Source: Flavobacteriaceae bacterium (GTDB taxonomy: Bacteria; Bacteroidota; Bacteroidia; Flavobacteriales; Flavobacteriaceae). Taken from it: a DNA stretch of 32,987 nucleotides. A program made the translations under genes and the position numbers. The notes under the pieces were generated by a model. That model had not been told where the DNA came from, ran no database searches, and saw only the letters and a list, made by a program, of their open reading frames with translations. This document shows, piece after piece, positions 8,840 through 18,879 of the stretch. The DNA lies in the NCBI GenBank assembly GCA_013214625.1, contig JABSPO010000011.1, forward strand, positions 1 to 32,987, read 5' to 3'. Within the stretch, counting starts at the first letter, position 1; each line of letters begins with the position of its first letter.

Positions 8840-11800
8840 TTAAATTTTAATACCTATCACTTTAAACTCTTCTAATTTTTGTTCTATTGAAAATGATTCT
8901 TTTTCAATATCACTTAATACAATTTTACGTACCACCTCATCAAACATACCAACTTTATGAGTTACCTCTTTGTAATTAAATGTTTTTATAGTTAAATGTT
9001 TAGTATAGGAATCATCTTTAATTAATGGATGATATGCTAAAACGACAGCATCTTCTATAGATTCAGGTGTTTGTTCTGAAGAATCCATTATAATCCATTG
9101 ATTTTTTAATTCTGTACCTAAATCATCATTTTTTACTATTGTTGCAAATATTGAATTAGCATAAACTTTAGATTTTACTTTAATCCATTTTGTTGATTTT
9201 GGTTCTTTGTGGAGAATGTATTTATTATATGCTTGTTTTGCTTCATAAGCAGGTACATATTCTTTGTATTTTAATTCAACAGGAACTTCATCCTCTGAAA
9301 TTGTATTTGTTCTTGATAGTAGATGTTCAAAGTATTCTTCTGCTTCTACTATAAATTCATCAAATGATTTATTAAAGTTTTTTAGTTTGTTCATTTGAAC
9401 TTGAAAAACAACCATTCCTTTGTAACTATCAACTTTACCAATACCTTCAACATTGTTTAACTCTAATAGTAATCTGTTCTTTTTAGGGTTAGAAAATGCT
9501 TCTCCTTTTATTTCTATTACATAGATTATTTGATTGTAAAAAAATATGAAATCAGGAAAGTATTTATGTGTACCGTATTTAAAATGAATATTTCGTTCAT
9601 TTCTTAACCAAAAAGGATCTGAATCGGTTTTTAATTTATAGGTGCTTCCTGACTCTGCTGCTTTATGTAGCCCTTCTGGAATTACCTCTTGCTCTGAATC
9701 AGATTTCTTCTCAACTAAATAGTTAACATAATCTGCTAACTGTTTTTCAGGGTATGAATCAAACTTATCATAGTCATAAATAGAATTTTCATAACCATAG
9801 AAATAATAGCCATCTTTTATTTTTGCTATTAAATCTTTTTCATCTGTAGATGCTCTTAATGTGTTTTTTATATCCTTTTTACGTACTTTTATTTTTTCAG
9901 TTTTAAACTCATTTTGCAATAGCCAAGTATTACTTTCTGCATCTAACGTATCTAAATCTAATTCAAAGTATTCGTTTTCTACATAGTGAATATAGAAATA
10001 GACAAAACTATCTTTAAACTTATCAATTGCTATTTTAGAATCAACCTCATCTAAATTGTAGTAATAAATACCCGCTTCATTAATGATATTACCATACTCC
10101 TGAAACGTTTTAAAGGTTTGTGGTACATCTGGTATTGGTTTTAATTTAGATACAACACGACCATATATGTCCTTCATATCCTTTGCAGTAATTACCAACT
10201 TATCAAAGTTCCAGTTTTGATCCTCACCAATTTTATGAAATGTAGTTTCATCGGTAAATAAATCTATTTCAGTAAAAAAATTGTTAGGCGTATATTTTAG
10301 AAACTTGGAATTTACCTCATCTAATTCTCTATTGAAACAGTTAGATTCTGTATAATCGTCAATTATTTTGTCATAATTTTCAATTACTTTTTTAATGGAA
10401 GTACCTTCTTTTCTTTTAAAATCAATAGTGATTTTAGGAATTTGAATGTTTCTTAATTTATCCTTTTTAACAGGGTTTTCAATAGTTATTTCTTCTCCTC
10501 GTTCAAAGGCAAAGGTTTTATCGTTCAATCCAAATTCTTGCTGTATTTGCAATACTACTTCTTCAAATGAAGCTCCTTTATCACAAATAATATGAAGTTT
10601 CTCTGTATGCGTTAAAAGGTCATTATCTGCAATATCATCATATTCTCTTTGTTCTTTATTTAGTCTTACACCTCTACCAACAATTTGTTTAACCGATGTT
10701 TTAAATTCAGAAGGCGTATCATTAATAATAACCATTGAATAAATGTTAGGCATATCAATACCTTCATTTAGCATATTAATAAAGATTACAATTTCTACTT
10801 TGTTCTTTTGAATATCATCAAACTGCTTTTTAATTAGTTTATCTGATTTGGAATGTAGTAAAATTGAGTTTTGAGCAACTTTATTTATTTCTTCTTGTAG
10901 CAAGGTAATATCTGAATTGAAATCATTTTCAAACAACTCTAATATTAAATTGGTAGTTTCAGTATCTTCAACTTTAGACTTTTCTAATATAATTTCTAAA
11001 CTTTCTGTATCTGTTGATAATTCTTCTTTTATGTATTTTTCAACTTTTTCAGCAAATACAATTTCATTTTTCACTTTAACAAAGCCAATAGGTTTTATAT
11101 CTCTACATTTAATATCACTATCAATTGCTTTCTTTTTTACTAAATGAACTAAAAAGAATGTTATTAGTTTAAGACGTTCAATAGTAGTTATATCTTTTTT
11201 CTTACCCTTAATTTTATGTTCTTCACCAGGTAGTGCTAACACTCTTACTCTTTTACCATATTTATCTTCTAAAAACCTTTTAATATCATATTTATATACA
11301 ATAGTTTGGTTTTTCTTTTTCGCATTTCTTTCTGTTTCTATGGCTGTTGCAGTAAATTCTAATACTGCTAATGGTTTAAATGAGTTTATTACTTGTTTTG
11401 CCTTTCTACTTTGGGCGTGATGCGCTTCATCTGTAATAATAACTAAATCATTTTGTGCTAAAAATTCTAATAAACTAATCGTATTACCATCTTTATCTTT
11501 CCAGATTGAGCCTTCCCATTCCTTTTTTGTATTGGTAGCATTTGCACCAAACTTATCTATATTAAATATAAAAATATTGGCATCTGTATCTGTATGATAT
11601 AAATCTTTAGTGTCTTTATAATTATCTCCGTTTATTAAATTAAACTTAAAAGGAACTTGATCATTCCATACCGTATCATTAGAACCTTTAGTGAAATTTC
11701 TAATTGTTTTTTTATAGATTTCAGTTGATGAAGGTGTAATTATTAAAAAGTTTTTTACTTGATGAAACTTGTGTAAATAATATACAGAAGCACCCATTAA

Positions 11801-12190
11801 CATTGTCTTACCAGAACCTGTAGCCATTTCATAACCAATAAATGGTGCTTTACGTTTTGTTTCACTATCTACCACTTCTAATAATGGTGCAATGTGTTTG
11901 TATTGTACTTGACGTAAAAGGTTTTTTTGTATCTCTAAAGGAGATTTAGCAATATTGATTGCATCTTTATAAATGTGATGTAATGTATAGATTGCCTCTT
12001 TTTGATAGTAACGAAAAGGATGTTTTGTAACACCTGTTGCCAACTCTTTTAAAGAAACTGCTTCTGGAGTTAAGTTTTCAAATAAAGCACCAGAATTTTC
12101 AGGTTCTATTTGTTTACTAACTGCATCTAATTTTTTACCAAGTATATTTTTAAATTCCTGATAATATGGTTTTTCTACTTTTTTAGCCAT
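8840..12190 (-). CDS. Type III restriction enzyme, Res subunit (SF2 helicase plus C-terminal nuclease)
   Basis: GYEMATGSGKTMLMGASVYYL (motif I), VIITDEAHHAQ (motif II), IVGRGVRLNKEQ (motif VI), C-terminal PD-(D/E)XK-like KYFPDFIFFYNQIIYVIEIKGEAF; directly downstream of mod. Confidence 0.92.
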   Translation of the reverse strand: MAKKVEKPYYQEFKNILGKKLDAVSKQIEPENSGALFENLTPEAVSLKELATGVTKHPFRYYQKEAIYTLHHIYKDAINIAKSPLEIQKNLLRQVQYKHIAPLLEVVDSETKRKAPFIGYEMATGSGKTMLMGASVYYLHKFHQVKNFLIITPSSTEIYKKTIRNFTKGSNDTVWNDQVPFKFNLINGDNYKDTKDLYHTDTDANIFIFNIDKFGANATNTKKEWEGSIWKDKDGNTISLLEFLAQNDLVIITDEAHHAQSRKAKQVINSFKPLAVLEFTATAIETERNAKKKNQTIVYKYDIKRFLEDKYGKRVRVLALPGEEHKIKGKKKDITTIERLKLITFFLVHLVKKKAIDSDIKCRDIKPIGFVKVKNEIVFAEKVEKYIKEELSTDTESLEIILEKSKVEDTETTNLILELFENDFNSDITLLQEEINKVAQNSILLHSKSDKLIKKQFDDIQKNKVEIVIFINMLNEGIDMPNIYSMVIINDTPSEFKTSVKQIVGRGVRLNKEQREYDDIADNDLLTHTEKLHIICDKGASFEEVVLQIQQEFGLNDKTFAFERGEEITIENPVKKDKLRNIQIPKITIDFKRKEGTSIKKVIENYDKIIDDYTESNCFNRELDEVNSKFLKYTPNNFFTEIDLFTDETTFHKIGEDQNWNFDKLVITAKDMKDIYGRVVSKLKPIPDVPQTFKTFQEYGNIINEAGIYYYNLDEVDSKIAIDKFKDSFVYFYIHYVENEYFELDLDTLDAESNTWLLQNEFKTEKIKVRKKDIKNTLRASTDEKDLIAKIKDGYYFYGYENSIYDYDKFDSYPEKQLADYVNYLVEKKSDSEQEVIPEGLHKAAESGSTYKLKTDSDPFWLRNERNIHFKYGTHKYFPDFIFFYNQIIYVIEIKGEAFSNPKKNRLLLELNNVEGIGKVDSYKGMVVFQVQMNKLKNFNKSFDEFIVEAEEYFEHLLSRTNTISEDEVPVELKYKEYVPAYEAKQAYNKYILHKEPKSTKWIKVKSKVYANSIFATIVKNDDLGTELKNQWIIMDSSEQTPESIEDAVVLAYHPLIKDDSYTKHLTIKTFNYKEVTHKVGMFDEVVRKIVLSDIEKESFSIEQKLEEFKVIGIKI

Positions 12191-12194
12191 TCTA

Positions 12195-14111
12195 TTATCT
12201 TTCTAATTCTGCAAAAATTGCGTGAGGAACTTTAATTATTTCTAAATCTACAGGTATGGTATCTTGTGCGATATCAATACCTTTATTTGTGTAGATTACT
12301 ACCGATTGAAAATCATCTTGATCTTTAAGTGTCTTATAAATAGTTTTAATATCTTCATTCGTAATAGTTAGGTTTTCATCTTTAGGAGTTGCTAAAAATG
12401 ACACACCATAAATGGCTTTGCCCTTATTAGATATTTTACCTAAAGATGGCTTTTCTGCTCCATTTTGAAAAAGTTGAGCAGGAAATAAATTAATATCTTC
12501 TTGTAGTACAAAATCATAAGATATTAGTAAGGACTCTTGAATAAACTGTTTACCTAATACCCAATTAAATTCACCTTTACCAGTTTCTTTATCAATATTA
12601 ATTATTGATTCACCTAAATGGTAATATTTAAAAGAACCTCCACCTTGCCAATTAACAGAATCTGTAATACCTATATTATCTTTACCATTTATTATTTTAT
12701 TTAATCTTGGTACAATATGAGTATCTGCGTGATTACCTATTTCGACTGTAGTCCAATTTCTATTTGTCTTTTGTGATACAGCAGCAGTAGTACCACTACC
12801 TCCAAAACAATCTAATATATAATCTCCTGGATCAGAAAAAATATCTAACAAGTAAGAGGTCAAAAATTCAGGTTTAGGAAAATCAAAATCGACTCCGTAT
12901 AACTCTTTTAACTGTTTGGCAGTGCTTTGTGGGTTTCCCATATTACGTAGTACTGACACTACGTATCCATAGACTTTATCTCTTTTTTTTATAGATTCAA
13001 TTGCTCCACTGTTTTTTAAATAAAATTCTGTTTTTTGACCTTTTGTATCTTTTACAGAATTAAAATTATTCTCAATAAAATTTAATAATTGACTTTTTGA
13101 ACTCCAACCTGTATGTGCTTCTACTTCATTTATTAACTTAAAGTTTTCAATAACTAAATCTATGTTGTATTTTGGATAGGTAACATTTTCTTTTTTTATT
13201 ATTCCATTTTCAAATTGAGCAGGAAAACCTACTGGAAGTTTAACTATTGATGGTGGGTTTTTACTACCGTTTTTGATAATCGTATTTATGATTGAATCTC
13301 TAAATATTTTACTATCTTCAGGTATATTTGGATCAAATACACTGGGGTATTCAAAATAATTAATATCTTTAGCATATATGTGAATATACTCGTGAACGCC
13401 AATTATTTTCGCTTGATTATCAGAATTACCATCTGTTTCCCATATAAATGTTGAGATAAAATTATCTCTACCGAAAATATCATCACATAAGACCTTTAAA
13501 TAAGCGTTTTCTTTGTCATCTATATGTACTAATAATATGCCGTCTTCAGATAATAACTCTTTAAGAATTGAAATTCTATCACGCATTAAGGTAAGCCATT
13601 CGGAATGCTCTAAATTATCATCATATTTTTGAAATGCTTTTTTTGTATTGTATGGTGGGTCTATTAATATGGACTTATACTTTTTATTTTTTGTCAGTTT
13701 TAATAGATGCTTTTTTATAGTTCTTAATGCGATTAAATTATCACCTTTAATTACCATATTATCAATATCTAAAGCATCTTCTTCATTGGTGATTTCTTGA
13801 ACTGTATATTCTGGATCTGTACCAGACAAAACACCTGATTTGTCTTGCTCTATTGCTTTATATGCTTTTTGAAATATTAAAGGTCTTGCTTCTTTAACAC
13901 GTATATCATCACGGTTTACCCAATAAGGTGTATTCCCTTTGCCTTCTTCTTCATTTAACTCATAGAATAATGCCTCTTCTTTATTAATCCAATTAATACG
14001 AGGTGCTGGAATATCATCTTTACCTTTAATGCTGTTTTCATCAAGGTTTACAATTGCTTTTTGTTTGTTAAACCAATCGAGGGTTAATGAGCCTTTATAT
14101 TTTTTTGCCAT
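12195..14111 (-). CDS. Type III restriction-modification DNA methyltransferase, Mod subunit
   Basis: DPPYNTKKAFQKYDDNLEHSEWLTLMRDRI (motif IV DPPY) and LDCFGGSGTTAAV (motif I FxGxG) in the beta-class order. Confidence 0.93.
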   Translation of the reverse strand: MAKKYKGSLTLDWFNKQKAIVNLDENSIKGKDDIPAPRINWINKEEALFYELNEEEGKGNTPYWVNRDDIRVKEARPLIFQKAYKAIEQDKSGVLSGTDPEYTVQEITNEEDALDIDNMVIKGDNLIALRTIKKHLLKLTKNKKYKSILIDPPYNTKKAFQKYDDNLEHSEWLTLMRDRISILKELLSEDGILLVHIDDKENAYLKVLCDDIFGRDNFISTFIWETDGNSDNQAKIIGVHEYIHIYAKDINYFEYPSVFDPNIPEDSKIFRDSIINTIIKNGSKNPPSIVKLPVGFPAQFENGIIKKENVTYPKYNIDLVIENFKLINEVEAHTGWSSKSQLLNFIENNFNSVKDTKGQKTEFYLKNSGAIESIKKRDKVYGYVVSVLRNMGNPQSTAKQLKELYGVDFDFPKPEFLTSYLLDIFSDPGDYILDCFGGSGTTAAVSQKTNRNWTTVEIGNHADTHIVPRLNKIINGKDNIGITDSVNWQGGGSFKYYHLGESIINIDKETGKGEFNWVLGKQFIQESLLISYDFVLQEDINLFPAQLFQNGAEKPSLGKISNKGKAIYGVSFLATPKDENLTITNEDIKTIYKTLKDQDDFQSVVIYTNKGIDIAQDTIPVDLEIIKVPHAIFAELER

Positions 14112-14114
14112 AAT

Positions 14115-16859
14115 CTATATTTTTACACCTGAACATATTTGTTTTTGAAAACACGTATTACAGGTTTTTGCTACACAGGTTTTATCTAAATTGTTATTTC
14201 TAATTTCATTGGCAGAAGTAACAATCTTCGTTTTTATTATATCTAATTGACTGTTGTCTAATTGTTGTTGTTTTTTAGAATGACCGCTTTCATCTAAATT
14301 AAATATTTGTAAGAAATCAGCTGTTCTACCAGTCAATTCTTTATATCCAAGAGCATACATTGATAGTTGCTCCATTGTTATATCTTCTTTTTGAGATTCT
14401 TTAGCAGATTTGAAATCTACAATGGTGGTAACATCAATACCTCCCAAGTTTTTTTTCTTGATTAAGTCCATTCTACCATTTACTAAAATACCATCACCTA
14501 AATCAAGTTGTATTTCTTTTTCAGCATATTCAATATTTTCAAAGTCCTCTAAATTTTCTTCTAAATAGGATTCGGTTACATTGAGGGCTGATTTTTTAAT
14601 GTTGTTTAAGGTTTTTTCAGAAGCATACGGAATATGAACGTGTTTCTCTACAATTTCATTTATATTTTCTTTTGTAATATCCTTGCCATCTAAATATTTA
14701 CGATGCAACTCCATTAGGATATTATGTATGGAATTCCCATACCCCATACGCTCCGTTATAGCCGAATTAAAGCCATATAAACTAATTAACTTGAATTTAT
14801 AAGGGCAATCGAAAAATGCTTTTAAAACGGAGAAATTTAATAGTATAGAACTGTTTTCTGATTTTGATTGAGGTGTTAGTTTTGGTAGATTACTATAATC
14901 TGGATTACGTGCTGATATTACAAATTCTGAATTACTTACTTCTTTTGCAAAAGGAGATTCTTTTTGGTATAATCTGTTTTCTTCTGCTCTTGTAATAAAT
15001 AAATATTTTTGTGACCTTGTAATTGCAACATACATTAAACGTCTTTCATCTTCCCAAGAAGTTTCATATCGTTCCTGGTCTTTAATTAAATTACGGTCTA
15101 TAAAATGCCATATCTGTTTTCCTCCTGGTTTTTTAATTGGTAAATAGTTTTTATTTAAACCCGGTACAAATACCACAGGAAACTCCAATCCTTTAGATTG
15201 AAATATGGTCATTATTTGAACTGCATTTGGCGTTTTATAACTGTTATTAAGCCATCCTTCTGGATAATAACCATCAGCAGAATATAATAAGAAATTCAAG
15301 AAACCTTTTAGTTTAAATATTGGTTTGTCTTTAAAATGAATTGTTTCAAAATCATTTATCATTTGACTAAACATACCTAAATTATAAAAAACCACTTCAT
15401 TTATTTCATTACCTATTACACCTGAATGATTTGGGTCTATAAATGTTTCTTCTCGTAAGTTTGCTTTTTCAATAAAAGTCCAGAAAATATCTTGGATTGA
15501 AAAAGTAGCATACGCCATTCTTGGTGATGGTTTTTTTGAGTTTAGATACTCAATTGCTTCGTCTAACTTTTTACTGTCTATATTTTCTGAAACTGATTCC
15601 CAATAAAGTTTTAATGTATCATCTTCAATATCATTATTTAAATACTCATATATTGCTCTTGATGCTTTTATTTCGGGTCTTTGGAATAATTCATTTACAC
15701 CACCAACAATAAAAGGCACATCTGCATCTGCAAGTGCATCCATTATTGCTTTTGCTTTTTTCCAAGTACGTATTAAAATAGAACAATCTGAATAGTCTAA
15801 TCCTCTTGGGGTAGCATCTAATTTATCTGTAAATGAAGTACCTCTTAAACTTTTTATTGTATTAACAATAAATTGAATTTCTTCTTCTAAAGTATCATAC
15901 TGATTATATACAATATCACTAATTGCAAACTTTTGATGCCCTGTAGCCTTCATTACTTTTGGCAATCGCTGTACATTGTTTGTAATACATTTTAAGGCTA
16001 CATCTATAATACCTGGAGTACTTCTAAAGTTATCTTCTAATTTGATATATGAAACGTTCTTATACCTTTCTTTAAAGGTTTGAATGTATCTAACATCACC
16101 ACCACGCCATTGATATATTGTTTGGTCATCATCACCTACAACACAAACATTACAACCAAATTTAGATAGTTCTTTTATTAATTCTTCTTGAACAGGGTTT
16201 ACATCTTGATATTCATCTACAATTAAATATTTTAGGTTGTCTTTTATATTGGTTTTAAAGACATCATTATTTTTAAGGCTTTCTATTGCCTCTGTCATAA
16301 TCATTGTAAAATCGAAATAAGAATGAGCCATTAACTTTTCTTGATACATTTGCTTTGCATCATCCCATTCTTCAGGTAACGTTTCATTATCTGCTATTTC
16401 TGCTTCACGAAGTAATGACATAATAGTAATGAAACGCCCTGTATCTTTATACCTATCCATCCCAGCGTGAGCCATTCCAATATCATTGTAGTATTTATCT
16501 ATAAATAGTTTCAGTTTTATTTCATCTAATACACTAAACTTTTGATACTCAAAAACATTATCTTGAATTGCTTGTAAGCACCAGGAATGGATTGTGCCTA
16601 TGTACATATTTGCCAATCCTTCAATAGTACCAAGTTGTTCTCTACATAATTTTAAAACTCTTGTTTTAAGTTCTGCTGCTGCTTTTTCAGTATAAGTAAA
16701 TGCTATAATATTTTCAGGTTTAACATCACTCTTTTCTTTAAGAATGGTTACTATCCTTTGAGATATTACTTGTGTTTTTCCAGAACCTGCACAGGCTATT
16801 ATCTGTAGATTATTATCTATCGTATTTATTGCAGATTGCTGCTCTGGGGTGTATTGCAT
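14115..16859 (-). CDS. UvrD/PcrA-like SF1 helicase with C-terminal PD-(D/E)XK (Cas4/AddB-like) nuclease domain
   Basis: CAGSGKTQVIS, YLIVDEYQDVNPVQ, VVGDDDQTIYQWRGG, NFRSTPGIIDVA, DERRLMYVAITRSQKYLFIT; C-terminal VDFKSAKESQKEDITMEQLSMYALGY plus terminal Cys cluster CVAKTCNTCFQKQIC. Confidence 0.9.
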   Translation of the reverse strand: MQYTPEQQSAINTIDNNLQIIACAGSGKTQVISQRIVTILKEKSDVKPENIIAFTYTEKAAAELKTRVLKLCREQLGTIEGLANMYIGTIHSWCLQAIQDNVFEYQKFSVLDEIKLKLFIDKYYNDIGMAHAGMDRYKDTGRFITIMSLLREAEIADNETLPEEWDDAKQMYQEKLMAHSYFDFTMIMTEAIESLKNNDVFKTNIKDNLKYLIVDEYQDVNPVQEELIKELSKFGCNVCVVGDDDQTIYQWRGGDVRYIQTFKERYKNVSYIKLEDNFRSTPGIIDVALKCITNNVQRLPKVMKATGHQKFAISDIVYNQYDTLEEEIQFIVNTIKSLRGTSFTDKLDATPRGLDYSDCSILIRTWKKAKAIMDALADADVPFIVGGVNELFQRPEIKASRAIYEYLNNDIEDDTLKLYWESVSENIDSKKLDEAIEYLNSKKPSPRMAYATFSIQDIFWTFIEKANLREETFIDPNHSGVIGNEINEVVFYNLGMFSQMINDFETIHFKDKPIFKLKGFLNFLLYSADGYYPEGWLNNSYKTPNAVQIMTIFQSKGLEFPVVFVPGLNKNYLPIKKPGGKQIWHFIDRNLIKDQERYETSWEDERRLMYVAITRSQKYLFITRAEENRLYQKESPFAKEVSNSEFVISARNPDYSNLPKLTPQSKSENSSILLNFSVLKAFFDCPYKFKLISLYGFNSAITERMGYGNSIHNILMELHRKYLDGKDITKENINEIVEKHVHIPYASEKTLNNIKKSALNVTESYLEENLEDFENIEYAEKEIQLDLGDGILVNGRMDLIKKKNLGGIDVTTIVDFKSAKESQKEDITMEQLSMYALGYKELTGRTADFLQIFNLDESGHSKKQQQLDNSQLDIIKTKIVTSANEIRNNNLDKTCVAKTCNTCFQKQICSGVKI

Positions 16860-17596
16860 TTAGATTAATTATTCAATATAATAGAAAATATAAATGTATA
16901 TATAATTTTGCTTGTATTTGTGTAGTTTTAATGCAATTATTTATTTATATCCTCATTAAGTAAACATGAAAGTTCAACTGGTTAAGTGTACCCTGTTAAA
17001 CATTCACTTGTTGAGGTATTTATCCAATCATTTATATCCGTATCATAATGCCAATTTTCTATTAATTGTTGTCCCACTTTCTACTAATGTATATATAGAA
17101 AAAACAATCCTTGATTTATATAAATAAATATAACTTCTAAGTCTTTTTTGCTAAATAAATACTTATCCTAAAATCGTTATAAACACATATTTTATTAAGT
17201 GTTTTTATATTTTGAATCAATTCATATATACATAGTACTTTACTGAGAGTAAAAGACTTATTAAATATCATGTTTTATTACTTTAATATTCATCGTATTA
17301 GAGCTTATTATCACTACTTTTAGTATATAATTAATAGGTATATACCTATTACAGTATTGAATTACAATGAAAAGCACTCACTTTCAATCTATTTACTATT
17401 CTTTAAATTAAGTTTTAGCTCTTATTCCTCTAAACCAAAGAAGAGATAAAAACTCAAAAAAATTAAGATAAAACTTTCAAAATAGCATGGGTGTGCCTTT
17501 TTAAAACTGATATCCCCCTTAAAATACCATGACGTGTTTCTTTCTTCTAAGTGGCGGTATACAAGAGAGTATAAAATACTAATTTATTAGAAAAAA

Positions 17597-18103
17597 CTAA
17601 CTACTATACTTATATGCTTCAATTACAAAACTGAGGATAGGAACAATAATTATCATTATTACTTCTTTGAAAATAAAGAATATAGATATCATAAATATTA
17701 CTGATAATATAAGATTAATTATCCTCTTAAAAAATAAAGGCAATTTATCAATAAAACTCCCTATTTTATCTCTTAAATCAAATAATGGATTGAGAACCTT
17801 CTCGCTCCTTTCTAATAAACTATAACTTGAAATAAGTATAATAACTCCATCAAACATTTTCCATGCGTCATCACCTAAATGAATTTGAAATACAGGGTTA
17901 TAGAGAACTATCATTACCAAGAATAACCAGAGCAATGTATTTTCAGTGCTACTTTTATAATAAAAATAGCAGAAATAAATCCCTGAAAGAAATACTAACC
18001 AACGGACGTATTGATAAAAACCATTTTCCTGTGTAGTATAAATTGCAATCAAGAGCGAAATAATAAGAGTGATTAGTATTATTATTTTTAAAATATTCTT
18101 CAT
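17597..18103 (-). CDS. Multi-pass membrane protein, unknown function
   Basis: Several hydrophobic segments (IIILITLIISLLIAIY, WLVFLSGIYFCYFYY, LLWLFLVMIVLY, LILSVIFMISIFFIF); 6-nt gap to the upstream gene. Confidence 0.65.
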   Translation of the reverse strand: MKNILKIIILITLIISLLIAIYTTQENGFYQYVRWLVFLSGIYFCYFYYKSSTENTLLWLFLVMIVLYNPVFQIHLGDDAWKMFDGVIILISSYSLLERSEKVLNPLFDLRDKIGSFIDKLPLFFKRIINLILSVIFMISIFFIFKEVIMIIIVPILSFVIEAYKYSS

Positions 18104-18109
18104 CTTAAA

Positions 18110-18790
18110 TTATTTACTCAGTTCTTTTAGCTTTTTTAATGCTTTTTTAGCACGTATATCTCCATGTTTTTTTGATAATTTTAGTAGTTTTTTTACTTTA
18201 GATTTAAATTTCTCCTTTTTACTCTTTTCCCATAAAGCGTAATACGAAAGACCTGTTGCATATTCAAAATCTGCATTATACCACCCCATATTCTTTGAGT
18301 TCTCATAATAATAAATACATGCTTCATAATTCCCTGAATTAAATGCTGACACACCATCTCTATTTGCTTTATTAAAACTATACTCCGTTTGTGAACGCCT
18401 TTCATTAGCTAACTGTCTGTTTCTCCTTACGTGATTTAACATTACATCTCCATAATCATTATTCTGCAAAGGTTTTAATTGACTATTTGCATCTCCGCTA
18501 CTTGTGGTAGTATTATTAGTTTTACCTTTTAAAAACCCTCTATTATAACCATCATTATAACTACTCTCTCCTGTTCTTTGAACTGGACATACTGGAACGT
18601 AAGGAGTAATGCAACCTATTCTCTGATAACAATATCCAGCTTTATACCCTGCATTCCATCCATCACAGTAAGAAGTTCCTGATGAATTAGACTTAATAAA
18701 ACATGACTCCGAATCGTTTATTGATGCAATTGAGAATAATGGAATTAAAAACACAAGTAAGATTCTTTTTTTTATTGAACTCATAATCAT
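18110..18790 (-). CDS. Secreted protein with duplicated SYxDGxNxG motif and TPR/Sel1-like segment
   Basis: N-terminal signal-like RILLVFLIPLFSIASINDSESC; SYCDGWNAGYKAG and SSYNDGYNRGFLKG; AFNSGNYEACIYYYENSKNMGWYNADFEYATGLSYYAL. Confidence 0.65.
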   Translation of the reverse strand: MIMSSIKKRILLVFLIPLFSIASINDSESCFIKSNSSGTSYCDGWNAGYKAGYCYQRIGCITPYVPVCPVQRTGESSYNDGYNRGFLKGKTNNTTTSSGDANSQLKPLQNNDYGDVMLNHVRRNRQLANERRSQTEYSFNKANRDGVSAFNSGNYEACIYYYENSKNMGWYNADFEYATGLSYYALWEKSKKEKFKSKVKKLLKLSKKHGDIRAKKALKKLKELSK

Positions 18791-18828
18791 TGTTTTATTA
18801 GTTACAAATCCAAATATACATAAAATAC

Positions 18829-18879
18829 AGACCTTTTGGTCTTCGGATTAGTTCTAAATAAAAAAGACTTTACGGTCTT
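18829..18879. promoter_or_regulatory. Tandem operator-like repeats in the divergent promoter region
   Basis: AGACCTTTTGGTCTT (18829-18843) and AGACTTTACGGTCTT (18865-18879), consensus AGAC-N7-GTCTT, start-to-start spacing 36 bp; the second abuts the ATG of the Xre ORF. Confidence 0.6.

Noticed and set aside
12195-14111. Phase-variable mod gene via simple sequence repeats
   Set aside because: No tetranucleotide or long homopolymer tract seen in the mod ORF or its upstream junction.
16772-16963. 63-aa plus-strand ORF at the start of the helicase gene
   Set aside because: Mostly antisense to the helicase N-terminus and intergenic; no recognisable domain.
16964-17596. Retron ncRNA accompanying the ATPase-HNH pair
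   Set aside because: No reverse transcriptase gene anywhere in the window and no inverted-repeat msr/msd layout seen.
18193-18405. 70-aa minus-strand ORF
   Set aside because: Out-of-frame overlap within the 226-aa secreted protein gene on the same strand; no support.
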